From assembly GCA_001871075.1 (NCBI GenBank), contig MNUP01000047.1:1-49032 (forward strand): DNA of 49,032 nucleotides, given 5' to 3'. Positions 37,383 to 46,827 of this stretch are shown piece after piece. A program made the translations under genes and the position numbers. The notes below the pieces were generated by a model, which had not been told where the DNA came from, ran no database searches, and saw only the letters and a program-made list of their open reading frames with translations. The DNA comes from Candidatus Desantisbacteria bacterium CG1_02_49_89 (lineage in GTDB: Bacteria > Desantisbacteria > UBA1551). Positions within the stretch are counted from its first letter, which is position 1; each line of letters starts with the position of its first letter.

Positions 37383-38714
37383 ATGAAAAGAAGGTTTAGT
37401 CCGGCGCAGACCGTTCTCCTGGGCTTCCTGCTCTTGATCCTGACAGGAACTTTCCTGCTGCTACTCCCGTTTTCAACGAAAAGCGGGTCAAAGCCGCATG
37501 GTATCGACGCGCTTTTCACAGCCACTTCCGCCATATGCGTGACCGGCCTGACCGTGGCCAAAACAGGGGAATACTGGTCGCTGTTCGGCCAGCTGGTCAT
37601 CATTGTCCTGATACAGCTCGGGGGCCTTGGTTATATGATGATCACGGGTTTTGTAATGCTTGCGATCAGGAACAGGATAACGCTTGAAGAAAGGCTGGCA
37701 TTCAGGGAGGGCATGGACCAGTTCAGTATGTCGGAACTCGGGCATTTCATAAGACAGGTACTGAAGGCAACGTTCATTGTTGAGGGCGCAGGCGCCCTGG
37801 TCCTTTTTCTTTACTGGCGGGAAAAACTCGGGTGGTTAAGGGCTCTTTATAACGGCATTTTCCACTCTGTCTCCGCCTTCTGCAACGCGGGATTCATCCT
37901 TTTCAGCAATAACCTTGAGGGTTATAAAGGCGATCTGGTCGTCAGCATTACTATAATGTGCCTGATAATAACCGGCGGGATAGGATACCATGTTATCAGG
38001 GACGTTTACCATCATTATTCAACAAAACGCAGGCACCCCCACCTGTACCTCCACACAAGATCCGTGTTGATGATGACCGGTATACTTATCCTTACGGGCG
38101 CGGTTTTTATTTTCATTTTTGAAAGCATGAACCCGGGAGTTTTTACAGGCCTGACGCTTAAGGAAAAAATACTTACTTCACTTTTCCAGTCACTGACCCC
38201 CAGGACCGCGGGTTTTAACACGCTCCCGATCGGGCAGATGACAATACCTTCGCTGTTCCTTATTATCATACTTATGTTCATAGGCGCTTCTCCGGGAGGG
38301 ACCGGCGGAGGCATAAAGACCACCACCTTCCTTGTTATTATCGACGCAACATGGTCAGCCCTGATAGGCCGAAGGGACGTCACGCTTTTCAAAAAAAGAC
38401 TGCCTGAAGAAACGGTCAGCAAATCTTTCGCGATCTTCATACTTGGGCTTCTGCTTGTGTCCGTGGTTACGTTCTTCATGCTGAACACAGAATCAAAGGG
38501 ATTCATACCCGTGCTTTTTGAGATCGTTTCAGCGTTCGGAACCGTGGGCCTGTCCACCGGTATAACACCAAGCCTGACCTTTATAGGCAAGGTCCTGATA
38601 ATAATAACGATGTTCATAGGCAGGATAGGGCTTCTTACTTTTGCGATAGCCCTGACGCAGGTCAGGTACGAATCGCTTTTCAGGTATCCGGAGGAAAGAA
38701 TACTGGTCGGCTGA
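37383..38714 (+). CDS. TrkH/KtrB-type potassium uptake protein
   Basis: TATSAICVTGLTVAKTGEYWSLFGQLVIIVLIQLGGLGYM, SVSAFCNAGF, SLTPRTAGFNTLPI, SAFGTVGLSTGITP selectivity-filter repeats. Confidence 0.93.
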   Translation: MKRRFSPAQTVLLGFLLLILTGTFLLLLPFSTKSGSKPHGIDALFTATSAICVTGLTVAKTGEYWSLFGQLVIIVLIQLGGLGYMMITGFVMLAIRNRITLEERLAFREGMDQFSMSELGHFIRQVLKATFIVEGAGALVLFLYWREKLGWLRALYNGIFHSVSAFCNAGFILFSNNLEGYKGDLVVSITIMCLIITGGIGYHVIRDVYHHYSTKRRHPHLYLHTRSVLMMTGILILTGAVFIFIFESMNPGVFTGLTLKEKILTSLFQSLTPRTAGFNTLPIGQMTIPSLFLIIILMFIGASPGGTGGGIKTTTFLVIIDATWSALIGRRDVTLFKKRLPEETVSKSFAIFILGLLLVSVVTFFMLNTESKGFIPVLFEIVSAFGTVGLSTGITPSLTFIGKVLIIITMFIGRIGLLTFAIALTQVRYESLFRYPEERILVG

Positions 38715-38812
38715 ATTAAAACAGTGTCCAGTGTCCAGCCAAAAGATTAATACTAAATCTGTGTAATCATCTTATAAAATCGGTGTAATCAGTTTTACGG
38801 CGGGAGGGGAAA

Positions 38813-39508
38813 ATGAGACAGTTTGCGGTGATAGGCCTGGGAAAATTCGGCCTTGCGGTGGCAAAGACACTGACCGAGAAGGGATGCCAGATCCTTGTTA
38901 TTGATTCCGACGAGGAAAGGGTAAGGGAGGCAGGTGAGTTTGCCGCGTCTGCCATTCAGATGGACGCTACCGACGAAGAAGCCCTTAGAAAAGTCGGATT
39001 TGAATCAATAGACGTTGCCATAGTCAGCGTCGGCGAAAACCTTGAGTCCAGCATACTAATAACCCTGCTCCTCAAGGAGATAGGCGTGAAAGAGGTTATT
39101 TCCAAGGCGCTGACAGCCCATCACGCGAAAGTCCTGCAGAAGATAGGGGCGGACCGGATAGTGTTCCCGGAAAGGGAAATGGGCATCAAGGTCGCCGAGC
39201 ACCTTATTTCTCCCGACATCCTCGAGCTGATAAGGCTCTCTCCAGATTACGACCTCCTGGAGTTCACGGTTCCCAGGGGCATGAACGGAAAGACGCTCAA
39301 AGACCTCGCGCTCAGGACAAAGTATAAAGTGAATATTGTCGCCATAAAGAAAAGGGTCCCGTATGTCAACGACGCCGGGGAATCGGAATTCAGGGAAGAG
39401 ATCAACCCTACGCCAAACGGGGATGACGAGCTTTCCGCCGGCGACGTGATCGTGATGACAGGCGAAACCAAAATGATAGCTGAGTTTCGAAAGGAAGTCC
39501 AGAAATGA
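38813..39508 (+). CDS. TrkA/KtrA-type potassium channel regulatory protein
   Basis: MRQFAVIGLGKFGLAVAKTLTEKGCQILVIDSDEERV RCK-N; C-terminal TrkA-C. Confidence 0.93.
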   Translation: MRQFAVIGLGKFGLAVAKTLTEKGCQILVIDSDEERVREAGEFAASAIQMDATDEEALRKVGFESIDVAIVSVGENLESSILITLLLKEIGVKEVISKALTAHHAKVLQKIGADRIVFPEREMGIKVAEHLISPDILELIRLSPDYDLLEFTVPRGMNGKTLKDLALRTKYKVNIVAIKKRVPYVNDAGESEFREEINPTPNGDDELSAGDVIVMTGETKMIAEFRKEVQK

Positions 39509-39774
39509 TCGCAGATAAAAAGGAGCTGGCGAACGCGCTTTTTGAAATAGGCAAGTTTTATTTTTTTAACGAAAGGTACGATGAGGCGCTGAGGGTGCTT
39601 AAAAAATCAGCTGACCTGAACAAAAAAGAGCCGGAGACCTATTACCAGATGGGCCTGGTATATGAGGCAAAGAACGAGAGCATGCCAGCCAAGGAAATGT
39701 ACCTTAAAGCCCTTGAGCTGAATCCCAGGCTCAGCGTCGCGCAGGAGCACCTTGACAGGCTTGTCGGTAAATAG
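39505..39774 (+). CDS. TPR repeat protein
   Basis: ALFEIGKFYFFNERYDEALRVLKKSADLNKKEPETYYQMGLVYEAK. Confidence 0.8.
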   Translation: MIADKKELANALFEIGKFYFFNERYDEALRVLKKSADLNKKEPETYYQMGLVYEAKNESMPAKEMYLKALELNPRLSVAQEHLDRLVGK

Positions 39775-39785
39775 TGGTTAAAAGT

Positions 39786-39820
39786 AAGGGGCGCGGGCAT
39801 CAGTGGCGCCCCTTTTTTAT
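39786..39820 (+). terminator. Rho-independent terminator
   Basis: AAGGGGCGC...GCGCCCCTTTTTTATTT. Confidence 0.85.
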
Positions 39821-39924
39821 TTAGAAGCCCGATTACAGTGATTTTCAAAAAATGATTACACCGATTTCAACTGATGATTGCACCGATTATATGAAGCAGA
39901 TTACGCGGATTGAAGGAGATATGC

Positions 39925-41076
39925 ATGAAAACAGCAATTATAAATGGCAGAATTATTACTCCGCTCGAAGAAATAGAAAGCGGAACTGTGCTGATAGACA
40001 ACGGGAAAATAACCGCGGTTGTCAGGGGAAGGCCCAGGACCGGCAGGGATTTCAAGGTAATAGACGCGGGCGGAAAAATAGCGTGCCCGGGATTTATCGA
40101 CCTTCACCTGCAGGGCGGGGGCGGTTCTGATGTTATAGAGGGAACCCCGGAAGCTATATGCAGGGTTGCCCGCACGCACGCCAGATACGGCACCACTTTG
40201 TTCCTGGCAACCACGATAGCCAGGCTGAAAGGAGGCAGGGCCTGCCACCTTAAGGCTATAGCAGAAATGACAGGAAAAGAGACCGGCGGAGCGCGGATAG
40301 CCGGCATTCACCTTGAAGGACCGTTTATCAGCCCGGTAAAAAAAGGTATGATACGCGGGGATTACATAGCGAAGCCTGACATCACCGAGTTGGGGAAGAT
40401 CATAAAGCTGTGCAACGGAACGCTGAAAATGATGACTGTAGCGCCCGAGCTTAAAGGCAGCCTGCCCTTGATAAAAAGGCTTCGCGCAGAGGGCATCATC
40501 CCGTCGCTGGGCCATACTGATACATCTTACGAGGAAGCCATTGCGGGGATAAAAGCTGGCATCAGCCACGCAACGCATTTCTGCAACGCGATGACAGGCC
40601 TGCATCACAGGCTCCCCGGAGCAGTCGGCGCGTGTTTTGATACGGACGTGAGCGTCCAGCTTATCGCTGATATGGTGCATGTCCACCCGGCTGTGGTAAG
40701 GCTGATACTGAAAGTGAAAGGCCTTGACAGGGTCGCGCTGATCACCGATGCGGTGTTGCCTTTGGATATGCCGGACGGTGTTTACGACGGGTACAGGCAG
40801 AAAATAACCGTGAAAAACGGGGTTGTAAGGGGCGTTGGGGGCGTGCTGGCAGGTTCGACCCTGACGCTGGACAGGGCTGTCCGGAATATAAATGCCCTGG
40901 GTGTACCTCTCGCGGATGCGATAAAAATGGCAACGTTTATCCCCGCAAGGATACTGGGCATCGGGAACAGAAAAGGGATATTGAAAAAAGGCGCCGACGC
41001 GGACATCCTTATCATTGACAGGAAGGTGAGCGTGAGCATGGTGATGGTGGGGGGAAAGATAGCGTGGAAAACCTGA
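39925..41076 (+). CDS. nagA: N-acetylglucosamine-6-phosphate deacetylase
   Basis: CPGFIDLHLQGGGGSDVIEGT, HLEGPFISPVKKGM, SLGHTDTSYEEAIAGIKAGISHATHFCNAMTGLHHRLPG. Confidence 0.94.
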   Translation: MKTAIINGRIITPLEEIESGTVLIDNGKITAVVRGRPRTGRDFKVIDAGGKIACPGFIDLHLQGGGGSDVIEGTPEAICRVARTHARYGTTLFLATTIARLKGGRACHLKAIAEMTGKETGGARIAGIHLEGPFISPVKKGMIRGDYIAKPDITELGKIIKLCNGTLKMMTVAPELKGSLPLIKRLRAEGIIPSLGHTDTSYEEAIAGIKAGISHATHFCNAMTGLHHRLPGAVGACFDTDVSVQLIADMVHVHPAVVRLILKVKGLDRVALITDAVLPLDMPDGVYDGYRQKITVKNGVVRGVGGVLAGSTLTLDRAVRNINALGVPLADAIKMATFIPARILGIGNRKGILKKGADADILIIDRKVSVSMVMVGGKIAWKT

Positions 41077-43583
41077 AGTCAAATTTCAAATTGCAAAATG
41101 TAAATTGCAAATTGCAGGATCCAGAGACTGAAACTGCAAAGCTGCGGGAAATAATACAGAAGATAAAGAAGCCTTTCGGGCTGGAGGAGAAGAATGGCTG
41201 CACGAACTTCTCCGTCATTGGAGGCTTCAGCAGTTACGTGATGAACTGGGCGCAGAAAGCATTAGATGCAGTATCAGGTATCAAGTATCAAGTGTCAAGT
41301 AAAGGATATATAATAAGCAACCTTAATGAGTTGAAAAAGATATTTGAAGGATATATTTCGGCGAAAATAAATTACAGGGTTGTTCTTTTGAAACAGGGCC
41401 TGCAGGCCATCGGAAAGATCGAAAAGTTCCTTGAAGATCCCGGGGCGTTCAGGGAGGAAATTGCAGGAAAGAAAGCGCGTACCGCACAGGACCTAAGCTC
41501 GCCGGCGCAGTACCTGAAAGGGGTAGGCCCGAAGCGGGCAAGGATACTGGGTAAAGTGGGCGTTGGCACGATCCGCGACCTGCTGATGTATTTTCCGTTC
41601 AGGTACGAGGACCGCAGCCGCCTGACCCTGATCGCGCAGCTGCAGGACGGCGACGAGAAGACGATACAGGCGATCGTAAAAAATCAGAAGCTCATAAGGA
41701 CAAGAAGGGGCATGCTTTTAAAAGTGATCTTGACGGACGGCACCGGAGAGGTCGGCATGGCCTGCTTCAACCAGTATTACCTTAAGGACATACTGATCCC
41801 CGGGACCTCACTTGTCCTGACAGGGAAATTCAGCCGCAGGGAGGCTTCAAGGTCCAGAAGGCTGGAAGTGTCAAGTTTTACCTATGAAGTCCTGCGAAGC
41901 GCGCAGGAAGGTGAGACGCCTGAAGACGAGATGATACACACAAACCGCATCGTCCCCATATACCCCGTCACGGAAAGGCTGAACATGAGGTTTCTGCGCG
42001 CGCTCATAAAACACACGCTTGACGAATATCTTCCCGCCCTTTCAGACAGCATCCCGGCCGGCATAAGGGAAAGGCAGGGGCTTGCGGATTACAGGACAGC
42101 CGTTGAGAACATACATTTCCCGAAGGATCTTGCGATATGCGAGGAAGCGAGGAGGCGGCTGGTCTTTGACGAGTTCTTCTACCTGCAGGCAGCGCTTGCG
42201 GTCGAGAAAAATAAGGTCAAGGCAGCGCCGGGCATAACATTTTCAATACCGCAGGATTTCCTGCCCGGTTTTGAAAAATTGCTTCCGTTCAAACTGACAG
42301 GATCGCAGAGGAAGGTCATAGGGGAAATTTTTGCCGACATGTCCAGCCCCAGGCCTATGAACAGGCTGCTCCAGGGAGACGTAGGTTCCGGAAAAACCGT
42401 AGTCGCGGTCTGCGCCGCATACGCGGCAATGAAGAACGGATTCCAGGTTGTTTTTATGGCCCCGACAGAAATACTTGCTGAACAGCATTTTCTGAACCTG
42501 CGGGAGTTTCTGTCGGGGCTGGGAATAAAGAGCGTGCTCCTCGTGAGCGGTATCAGCAGGAAGGAAAGAGAATCGGTGCTTGAAGATATTGCCGGCGGTG
42601 AGGCGGATATAGCCATAGGAACCCACGCCCTCCTGGAACAGGACGTGCGGTTCGCGAAACTCGGCCTGGCGATAATAGACGAGCAGCACAGGTTCGGGGT
42701 CCTGCAAAGGGCGGGCCTGAGGCAGAAAGGCGCAAATCCGGATGTGCTTGTGATGACCGCAACGCCCATACCCCGCACTCTCGCCCTCACGCTTTACGGC
42801 GACCTTGATGTTTCCGTTATCAGGGAAATGCCCCCCGGCAGGAAAGAGATCAAGACCAGGCTGTTTTCCGGCAACGCTGACAGGGAATCGGTGCAGGAAA
42901 TTGTGAGGGGCGAGATCAGGTCAGGCAGGCAGGTGTATATCGTTTATCCGCTCATCGAGGAATCAGAAAAGATCGACCTGAAAGCCGCCGTAAAGGAGTT
43001 TGAACGCCTTAAAAAAGTATATCCCGAGTTCAGGCTGGGCCTGATGCACGGAAGGCTTCCGCCGGATGAAAAAGATGACATAATGAAAAATTTTAAGAAC
43101 GGGTCGATAAAAATACTGGTGTCAACAACCGTAATAGAGGTCGGCATAGACGTGGCGAACGCTTCCGTGATGCTGATCGAGCACCCGGAGCGGTTCGGGC
43201 TCGCGCAGCTGCACCAGCTCAGGGGAAGGATAGGGCGCGGGGGGTACGAATCCACCTGCATACTGCTCGCAAGCGCAAGGCTCACAGAGGAAGCAAGGGC
43301 GAGGATAAACGCGCTTGTGAGGACAACCGACGGGTTTGAGATAGCGGAGGCGGACCTGGGCATAAGAGGGCCGGGGGAATTCACCGGCACAAGGCAGAGC
43401 GGGATGCTGGATTTCAGGTTGGCTGACCTGGTGAAAGATTTCCGGCTCCTTGAAACAGCGCGCGAGGAGGCTTTCGCTCTTGCAGGCGCGGACCCCGATC
43501 TCAGTTCGGAAGGCAACCGCCCGCTCAAAGAGATGATAAGGACTATTTACAAGGGCAGGGAGAAGCTCCTTAAAGTAGCATAG
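41064..43583 (+). CDS. recG: ATP-dependent DNA helicase RecG
   Basis: YLKGVGPKRARILGK, LLQGDVGSGKTVVAVCAAYAA, IIDEQHRFGVLQR, MTATPIPRTLALTLYGDLDVSVI, QLHQLRGRIGRGG. Confidence 0.96.
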   Translation: MENLKSNFKLQNVNCKLQDPETETAKLREIIQKIKKPFGLEEKNGCTNFSVIGGFSSYVMNWAQKALDAVSGIKYQVSSKGYIISNLNELKKIFEGYISAKINYRVVLLKQGLQAIGKIEKFLEDPGAFREEIAGKKARTAQDLSSPAQYLKGVGPKRARILGKVGVGTIRDLLMYFPFRYEDRSRLTLIAQLQDGDEKTIQAIVKNQKLIRTRRGMLLKVILTDGTGEVGMACFNQYYLKDILIPGTSLVLTGKFSRREASRSRRLEVSSFTYEVLRSAQEGETPEDEMIHTNRIVPIYPVTERLNMRFLRALIKHTLDEYLPALSDSIPAGIRERQGLADYRTAVENIHFPKDLAICEEARRRLVFDEFFYLQAALAVEKNKVKAAPGITFSIPQDFLPGFEKLLPFKLTGSQRKVIGEIFADMSSPRPMNRLLQGDVGSGKTVVAVCAAYAAMKNGFQVVFMAPTEILAEQHFLNLREFLSGLGIKSVLLVSGISRKERESVLEDIAGGEADIAIGTHALLEQDVRFAKLGLAIIDEQHRFGVLQRAGLRQKGANPDVLVMTATPIPRTLALTLYGDLDVSVIREMPPGRKEIKTRLFSGNADRESVQEIVRGEIRSGRQVYIVYPLIEESEKIDLKAAVKEFERLKKVYPEFRLGLMHGRLPPDEKDDIMKNFKNGSIKILVSTTVIEVGIDVANASVMLIEHPERFGLAQLHQLRGRIGRGGYESTCILLASARLTEEARARINALVRTTDGFEIAEADLGIRGPGEFTGTRQSGMLDFRLADLVKDFRLLETAREEAFALAGADPDLSSEGNRPLKEMIRTIYKGREKLLKVA
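41271..41300. repeat. GTGTCAAGTATCAAG-type word inside recG
   Basis: GTATCAGGTATCAAGTATCAAGTGTCAAGT; compare intergenic 37296..37326. Confidence 0.85.
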
Positions 43584-43840
43584 GACCTTAATCAAAAAGC
43601 GTGTCAACGTATCAGCGTGTCAACGTGTCAAAGTAAAAACAAGGATTTTGAAATTGTCCCAAAGGGACTCCGTATCCCCGACGGTATGTCGGGGCATCGG
43701 AGTAACTTAGGGCTTCAGCCTTGATTTTAGAACCGGTATTCGTCGTTTGCTGACGCGATTTTTTCATAATCGGTGTAATAATTTTTAATCACCGTAATCA
43801 TTATTTAATAATCACTGTAATCAATTTTCCGAAGGAAGAA
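43584..43840. repeat. Intergenic multi-word array
   Basis: GTGTCAACGTATCAGCGTGTCAACGTGTCA; TTGTCCCAAAGGGACTCCGTATCCCCGACGGTATGTCGGGGCATCGGAGT; AGGGCTTCAGCCTTGA; AATCACTGTAATCA. Confidence 0.85.
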
Positions 43841-45943
43841 ATGAAGATAGCGGAAGTGGTCCTGCCCATACCTGTTGACAAATCTTTTTCCTACTCAGTC
43901 CCGGAAGCTTTTGCCGCGCAGTTACGTGCGGGAATGAGGGTGAAGGTACCGTTCGGCAACAGGAAACTGACCGGGTTTGTCATTAAAACGTCCGACGTCC
44001 GACGTCCGACGTCCGACGGGAAAATATTAAAAGATATTATAAATACGGTAGACGAAGAACCCGTGATAAACGCGGAAATAATGAAGCTGTGCGAGTGGAT
44101 CTCCTCCTATTATTTCTGCCCGCTGGGCAAGGTCCTGCATGCGGCAGTACCGGTCAGAGACAGTCGTGCGTCGCCCTTGCGGGTCGTGCGTCGTGCGCAG
44201 GAAACTTCCGAAAACAGTGGCCTGTGGCCAGTGGCCAGTTGCCAGCAAGATGATCAAAACTTAATTTCCGGCAGTCAACTCACCACTGACCACTCACCAC
44301 TCACCACTAATTTACCGGTGCTGACAGGAGAGCAGGAAAGCGCGGTCGGGCAGGTAAAGGCCTGCATCGAAAGCGGGAAGCACGGGGTTTTCCTGTTCGA
44401 AGGCCCGCCGCGTTCAGGCAAGACAGAATCATGCATGCGCGCGATAGCGCTTGCAAGGAAAAAAAATCGAAGAGTACTTGTGCTTGTTCCCGAGATCTCC
44501 GCCCTGGCCGCGCTTGCCGGCAGGTTAAAAACAAGGTTTGCGGGAGAAAGGATCGCGGTCCTGCACAGCGACCTCAAGCAGAAAGACTATGATTCTGTGT
44601 GGTGCGGCATAAAGAGGGGAGAAGCGGATATCGTGGCAGGGACCCGTTCCGCGGTTTTCTGCCCGGTTGAAAACATCGGCCTTATAGTGGTTGAAAGTGA
44701 GGAAGACGGAAGTTTTAAGGAACAGATGGAGCCAAGGTACCATGCCAGGGACGCTGCGGTGGAAAGAGGGAGGATCTGCGGCGCGGCCGTGATACTTAAG
44801 TCCGGCTCTCCATCGATGGAATCGCATTATTCCGCGGTAAAAGGAAGGTATATTCTGTGCGGTTTTTCCGTTCCGCAGGGCGGCGGCGAAGTGCCTGAGG
44901 TTGAAATAATCGACAAGAATCAAGCCCGGCAGGTCAGGCAGAAAAGCTGGATCTTTTCCTCCAGGCTCATAGAAGCAATAAGGTTAAAGCTTGAAACAGG
45001 CGAAAAAATATTTCTTTTCCTGAACAGGCGCGGGTTTGCCTCGCTGCTTTTGTGCGATGAATGCGGGAAGGGAATGCACTGCCCCGGGTGCGGGGTGCCC
45101 CTGACTTTCCACAAGCCGGACCTGCTTCTCTGCCACCGCTGCAACTACAGCGTAAAGGCGCCGGATACCTGCCCGGACTGCGGGAAAAAGAGCATGCGGC
45201 GTTTCGGCATGGGCACTCAGCAGGCTTTCGACGAGCTAAAAAGGCTTTTTCCGCAAACCCCTTCCGGCAGGCTTGATGCGGATGCGGCAAAGGACGTGCT
45301 GTCAGCCGGGCAGATACTGGCGGATTTCAGGGCCGGAAAAACCAGGATCCTTGTTGGAACACAGATGGCCGCCGGGGAAGAGCTTGGCGGGTTCGGGCTG
45401 CTGGGCGTGGTGCTTGCGGATTTTTCAATGAATATTCCCGACTTCAGGAGCCCGGAGCGCACATACCAGATCATATCAAGGCTGATGGGCGGCCTGGCCG
45501 CAAAGGAAGGCGGAAGCAGGCCTTTGGTAATAATCCAGACATACAATCCAAATCACTACGTTTTCAGCGCGCTGAAAGAGGGATATGATTCCTTCTTCAG
45601 GGATGAATCGAGGATAAGGCGCCGCCTGAGATATCCTCCTTTTTCAAGCCTTATCAACTTAATAATATCCGCAGGTACCGAGCAGAAGAGCGCGCAGGCA
45701 GCGGAAAAGATCAGGGAGGCGCTTGCGGCAAGAAAGGGCGCCGCAGGGCGTTCGGGCAGGTTTGACATGCTTGGGCCCGCGCCGGCGCCGGTCCCGGTGA
45801 TTAGGGGAAAATACAGGTACGAGATAATGCTCAAGGGTAAAAAAACCGCTCTGGATAAACTGGTTGACACCGTGGCGGAACAGCGGTTCGGGTCAAAAAC
45901 AGAAAAGGTTGCAGTGGACGTGGACCCGATAAGGATGCTCTAA
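43841..45943 (+). CDS. priA: Primosomal protein N' (replication restart helicase)
   Basis: VVLPIPVDKSFSYSVP, EGPPRSGKTE, Zn motif CDECGKGMHCPGCGVPLTFHKPDLLLCHRCNYSVKAPDTCPDCG, GMGTQQAFDELKRLFP. Confidence 0.95.
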   Translation: MKIAEVVLPIPVDKSFSYSVPEAFAAQLRAGMRVKVPFGNRKLTGFVIKTSDVRRPTSDGKILKDIINTVDEEPVINAEIMKLCEWISSYYFCPLGKVLHAAVPVRDSRASPLRVVRRAQETSENSGLWPVASCQQDDQNLISGSQLTTDHSPLTTNLPVLTGEQESAVGQVKACIESGKHGVFLFEGPPRSGKTESCMRAIALARKKNRRVLVLVPEISALAALAGRLKTRFAGERIAVLHSDLKQKDYDSVWCGIKRGEADIVAGTRSAVFCPVENIGLIVVESEEDGSFKEQMEPRYHARDAAVERGRICGAAVILKSGSPSMESHYSAVKGRYILCGFSVPQGGGEVPEVEIIDKNQARQVRQKSWIFSSRLIEAIRLKLETGEKIFLFLNRRGFASLLLCDECGKGMHCPGCGVPLTFHKPDLLLCHRCNYSVKAPDTCPDCGKKSMRRFGMGTQQAFDELKRLFPQTPSGRLDADAAKDVLSAGQILADFRAGKTRILVGTQMAAGEELGGFGLLGVVLADFSMNIPDFRSPERTYQIISRLMGGLAAKEGGSRPLVIIQTYNPNHYVFSALKEGYDSFFRDESRIRRRLRYPPFSSLINLIISAGTEQKSAQAAEKIREALAARKGAAGRSGRFDMLGPAPAPVPVIRGKYRYEIMLKGKKTALDKLVDTVAEQRFGSKTEKVAVDVDPIRML
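43988..44017. repeat. (ACGTCCG) word tandem inside priA
   Basis: ACGTCCGACGTCCGACGTCCGACGTCCGAC. Confidence 0.9.
44160..44320. repeat. Composite multi-word insertion inside priA
   Basis: GTCGTGCGTCGCCCTTGCGGGTCGTGCGTCGTGCG; CAGTGGCCTGTGGCCAGTGGCCAGTTGCCAGC; CAACTCACCACTGACCACTCACCACTCACCACTAA. Confidence 0.88.
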
Positions 45944-45967
45944 AAACGATAAAAACATTGATTTTTC

Positions 45968-45995
45968 TTGAAATTGCCGAAAAATATGATATAAT
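45968..45995 (+). promoter_or_regulatory. Sigma70-like promoter
   Basis: TTGAAA - 16 bp - TATAAT upstream of rpe. Confidence 0.7.
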
Positions 45996-46005
45996 AATAC
46001 TCCTA

Positions 46006-46668
46006 ATGAATAGAAGAAATATAAAGATCGCGCCGTCAATCCTGTCAGCGGATTTCGCGAATCTTGAGAAAGAAATAAAAAGGGTCGAAAATGCCGGGGC
46101 GGACCTGCTGCACGTTGACGTTATGGACGGGCATTTCGTGCCCAATATCACCATAGGGCCGCCGGTTATCAGCGCGATAAGCGGAAAAACAAAACTTCCG
46201 CTTGACGTCCACCTGATGATCGAAGACCCGGATCCCTGCATAGACAGTTACATAGACGCGGGCGCGTCGTTCCTGAGCGTCCACGCGGAAGCGTGCAGGC
46301 ATTTGCAACGCACTCTTTCAAGCATCGCGGCCAGGAAAGTAAAACCCGGAGTGGCGCTTAACCCGGCAACACCCCTCGACGCGATAAAATACGTGCTTAA
46401 GGACGTTTCGTTCGTCCTTCTGATGACAGTGAACCCGGGATTCGGCGGGCAGAAGTTCATTCCGGCGGTCCTTGAAAAGATCAGGGAGCTGAGCAGTAAA
46501 ATAGCCGCGGAAGGCCTTGATATCGACATCGAGGTTGACGGGGGAATAAACGAAGAGACCGCTCAAAAAGTGATAGACGCGGGAGCCAATATCCTGGTAG
46601 CCGGTTACGCGATCTACAGGGGCGATTCACGTAAAGTCATCAGGGCGCTTAGGAACGCAGGAGATTAA
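46006..46668 (+). CDS. rpe: Ribulose-phosphate 3-epimerase
   Basis: IKIAPSILSADFANLEKEIKRVENAGADLLHVDVMDGHFVPNITIGPPVI, MTVNPGFGGQKFI, DIEVDGGINEETA. Confidence 0.95.
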   Translation: MNRRNIKIAPSILSADFANLEKEIKRVENAGADLLHVDVMDGHFVPNITIGPPVISAISGKTKLPLDVHLMIEDPDPCIDSYIDAGASFLSVHAEACRHLQRTLSSIAARKVKPGVALNPATPLDAIKYVLKDVSFVLLMTVNPGFGGQKFIPAVLEKIRELSSKIAAEGLDIDIEVDGGINEETAQKVIDAGANILVAGYAIYRGDSRKVIRALRNAGD

Positions 46669-46827
46669 AATAAGTCTATAAGTTTACAGAGTTTACAAAG
46701 TTTACAGAGTTTATCCCGAAGAGATCCCTTTGGGACAAGCAAATTCTTATCGCTGCAATCGTTTTAATCTGTGTAATCATTTTTAAATAATCGGCGTAAT
46801 CAATCTTTTGGCGAAAAGGAGGCAATA

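Noticed and set aside
39852-40130. ORF MITPISTDD... upstream of nagA
   Set aside because: Begins in word repeats and runs out of frame through nagA's conserved N-terminus
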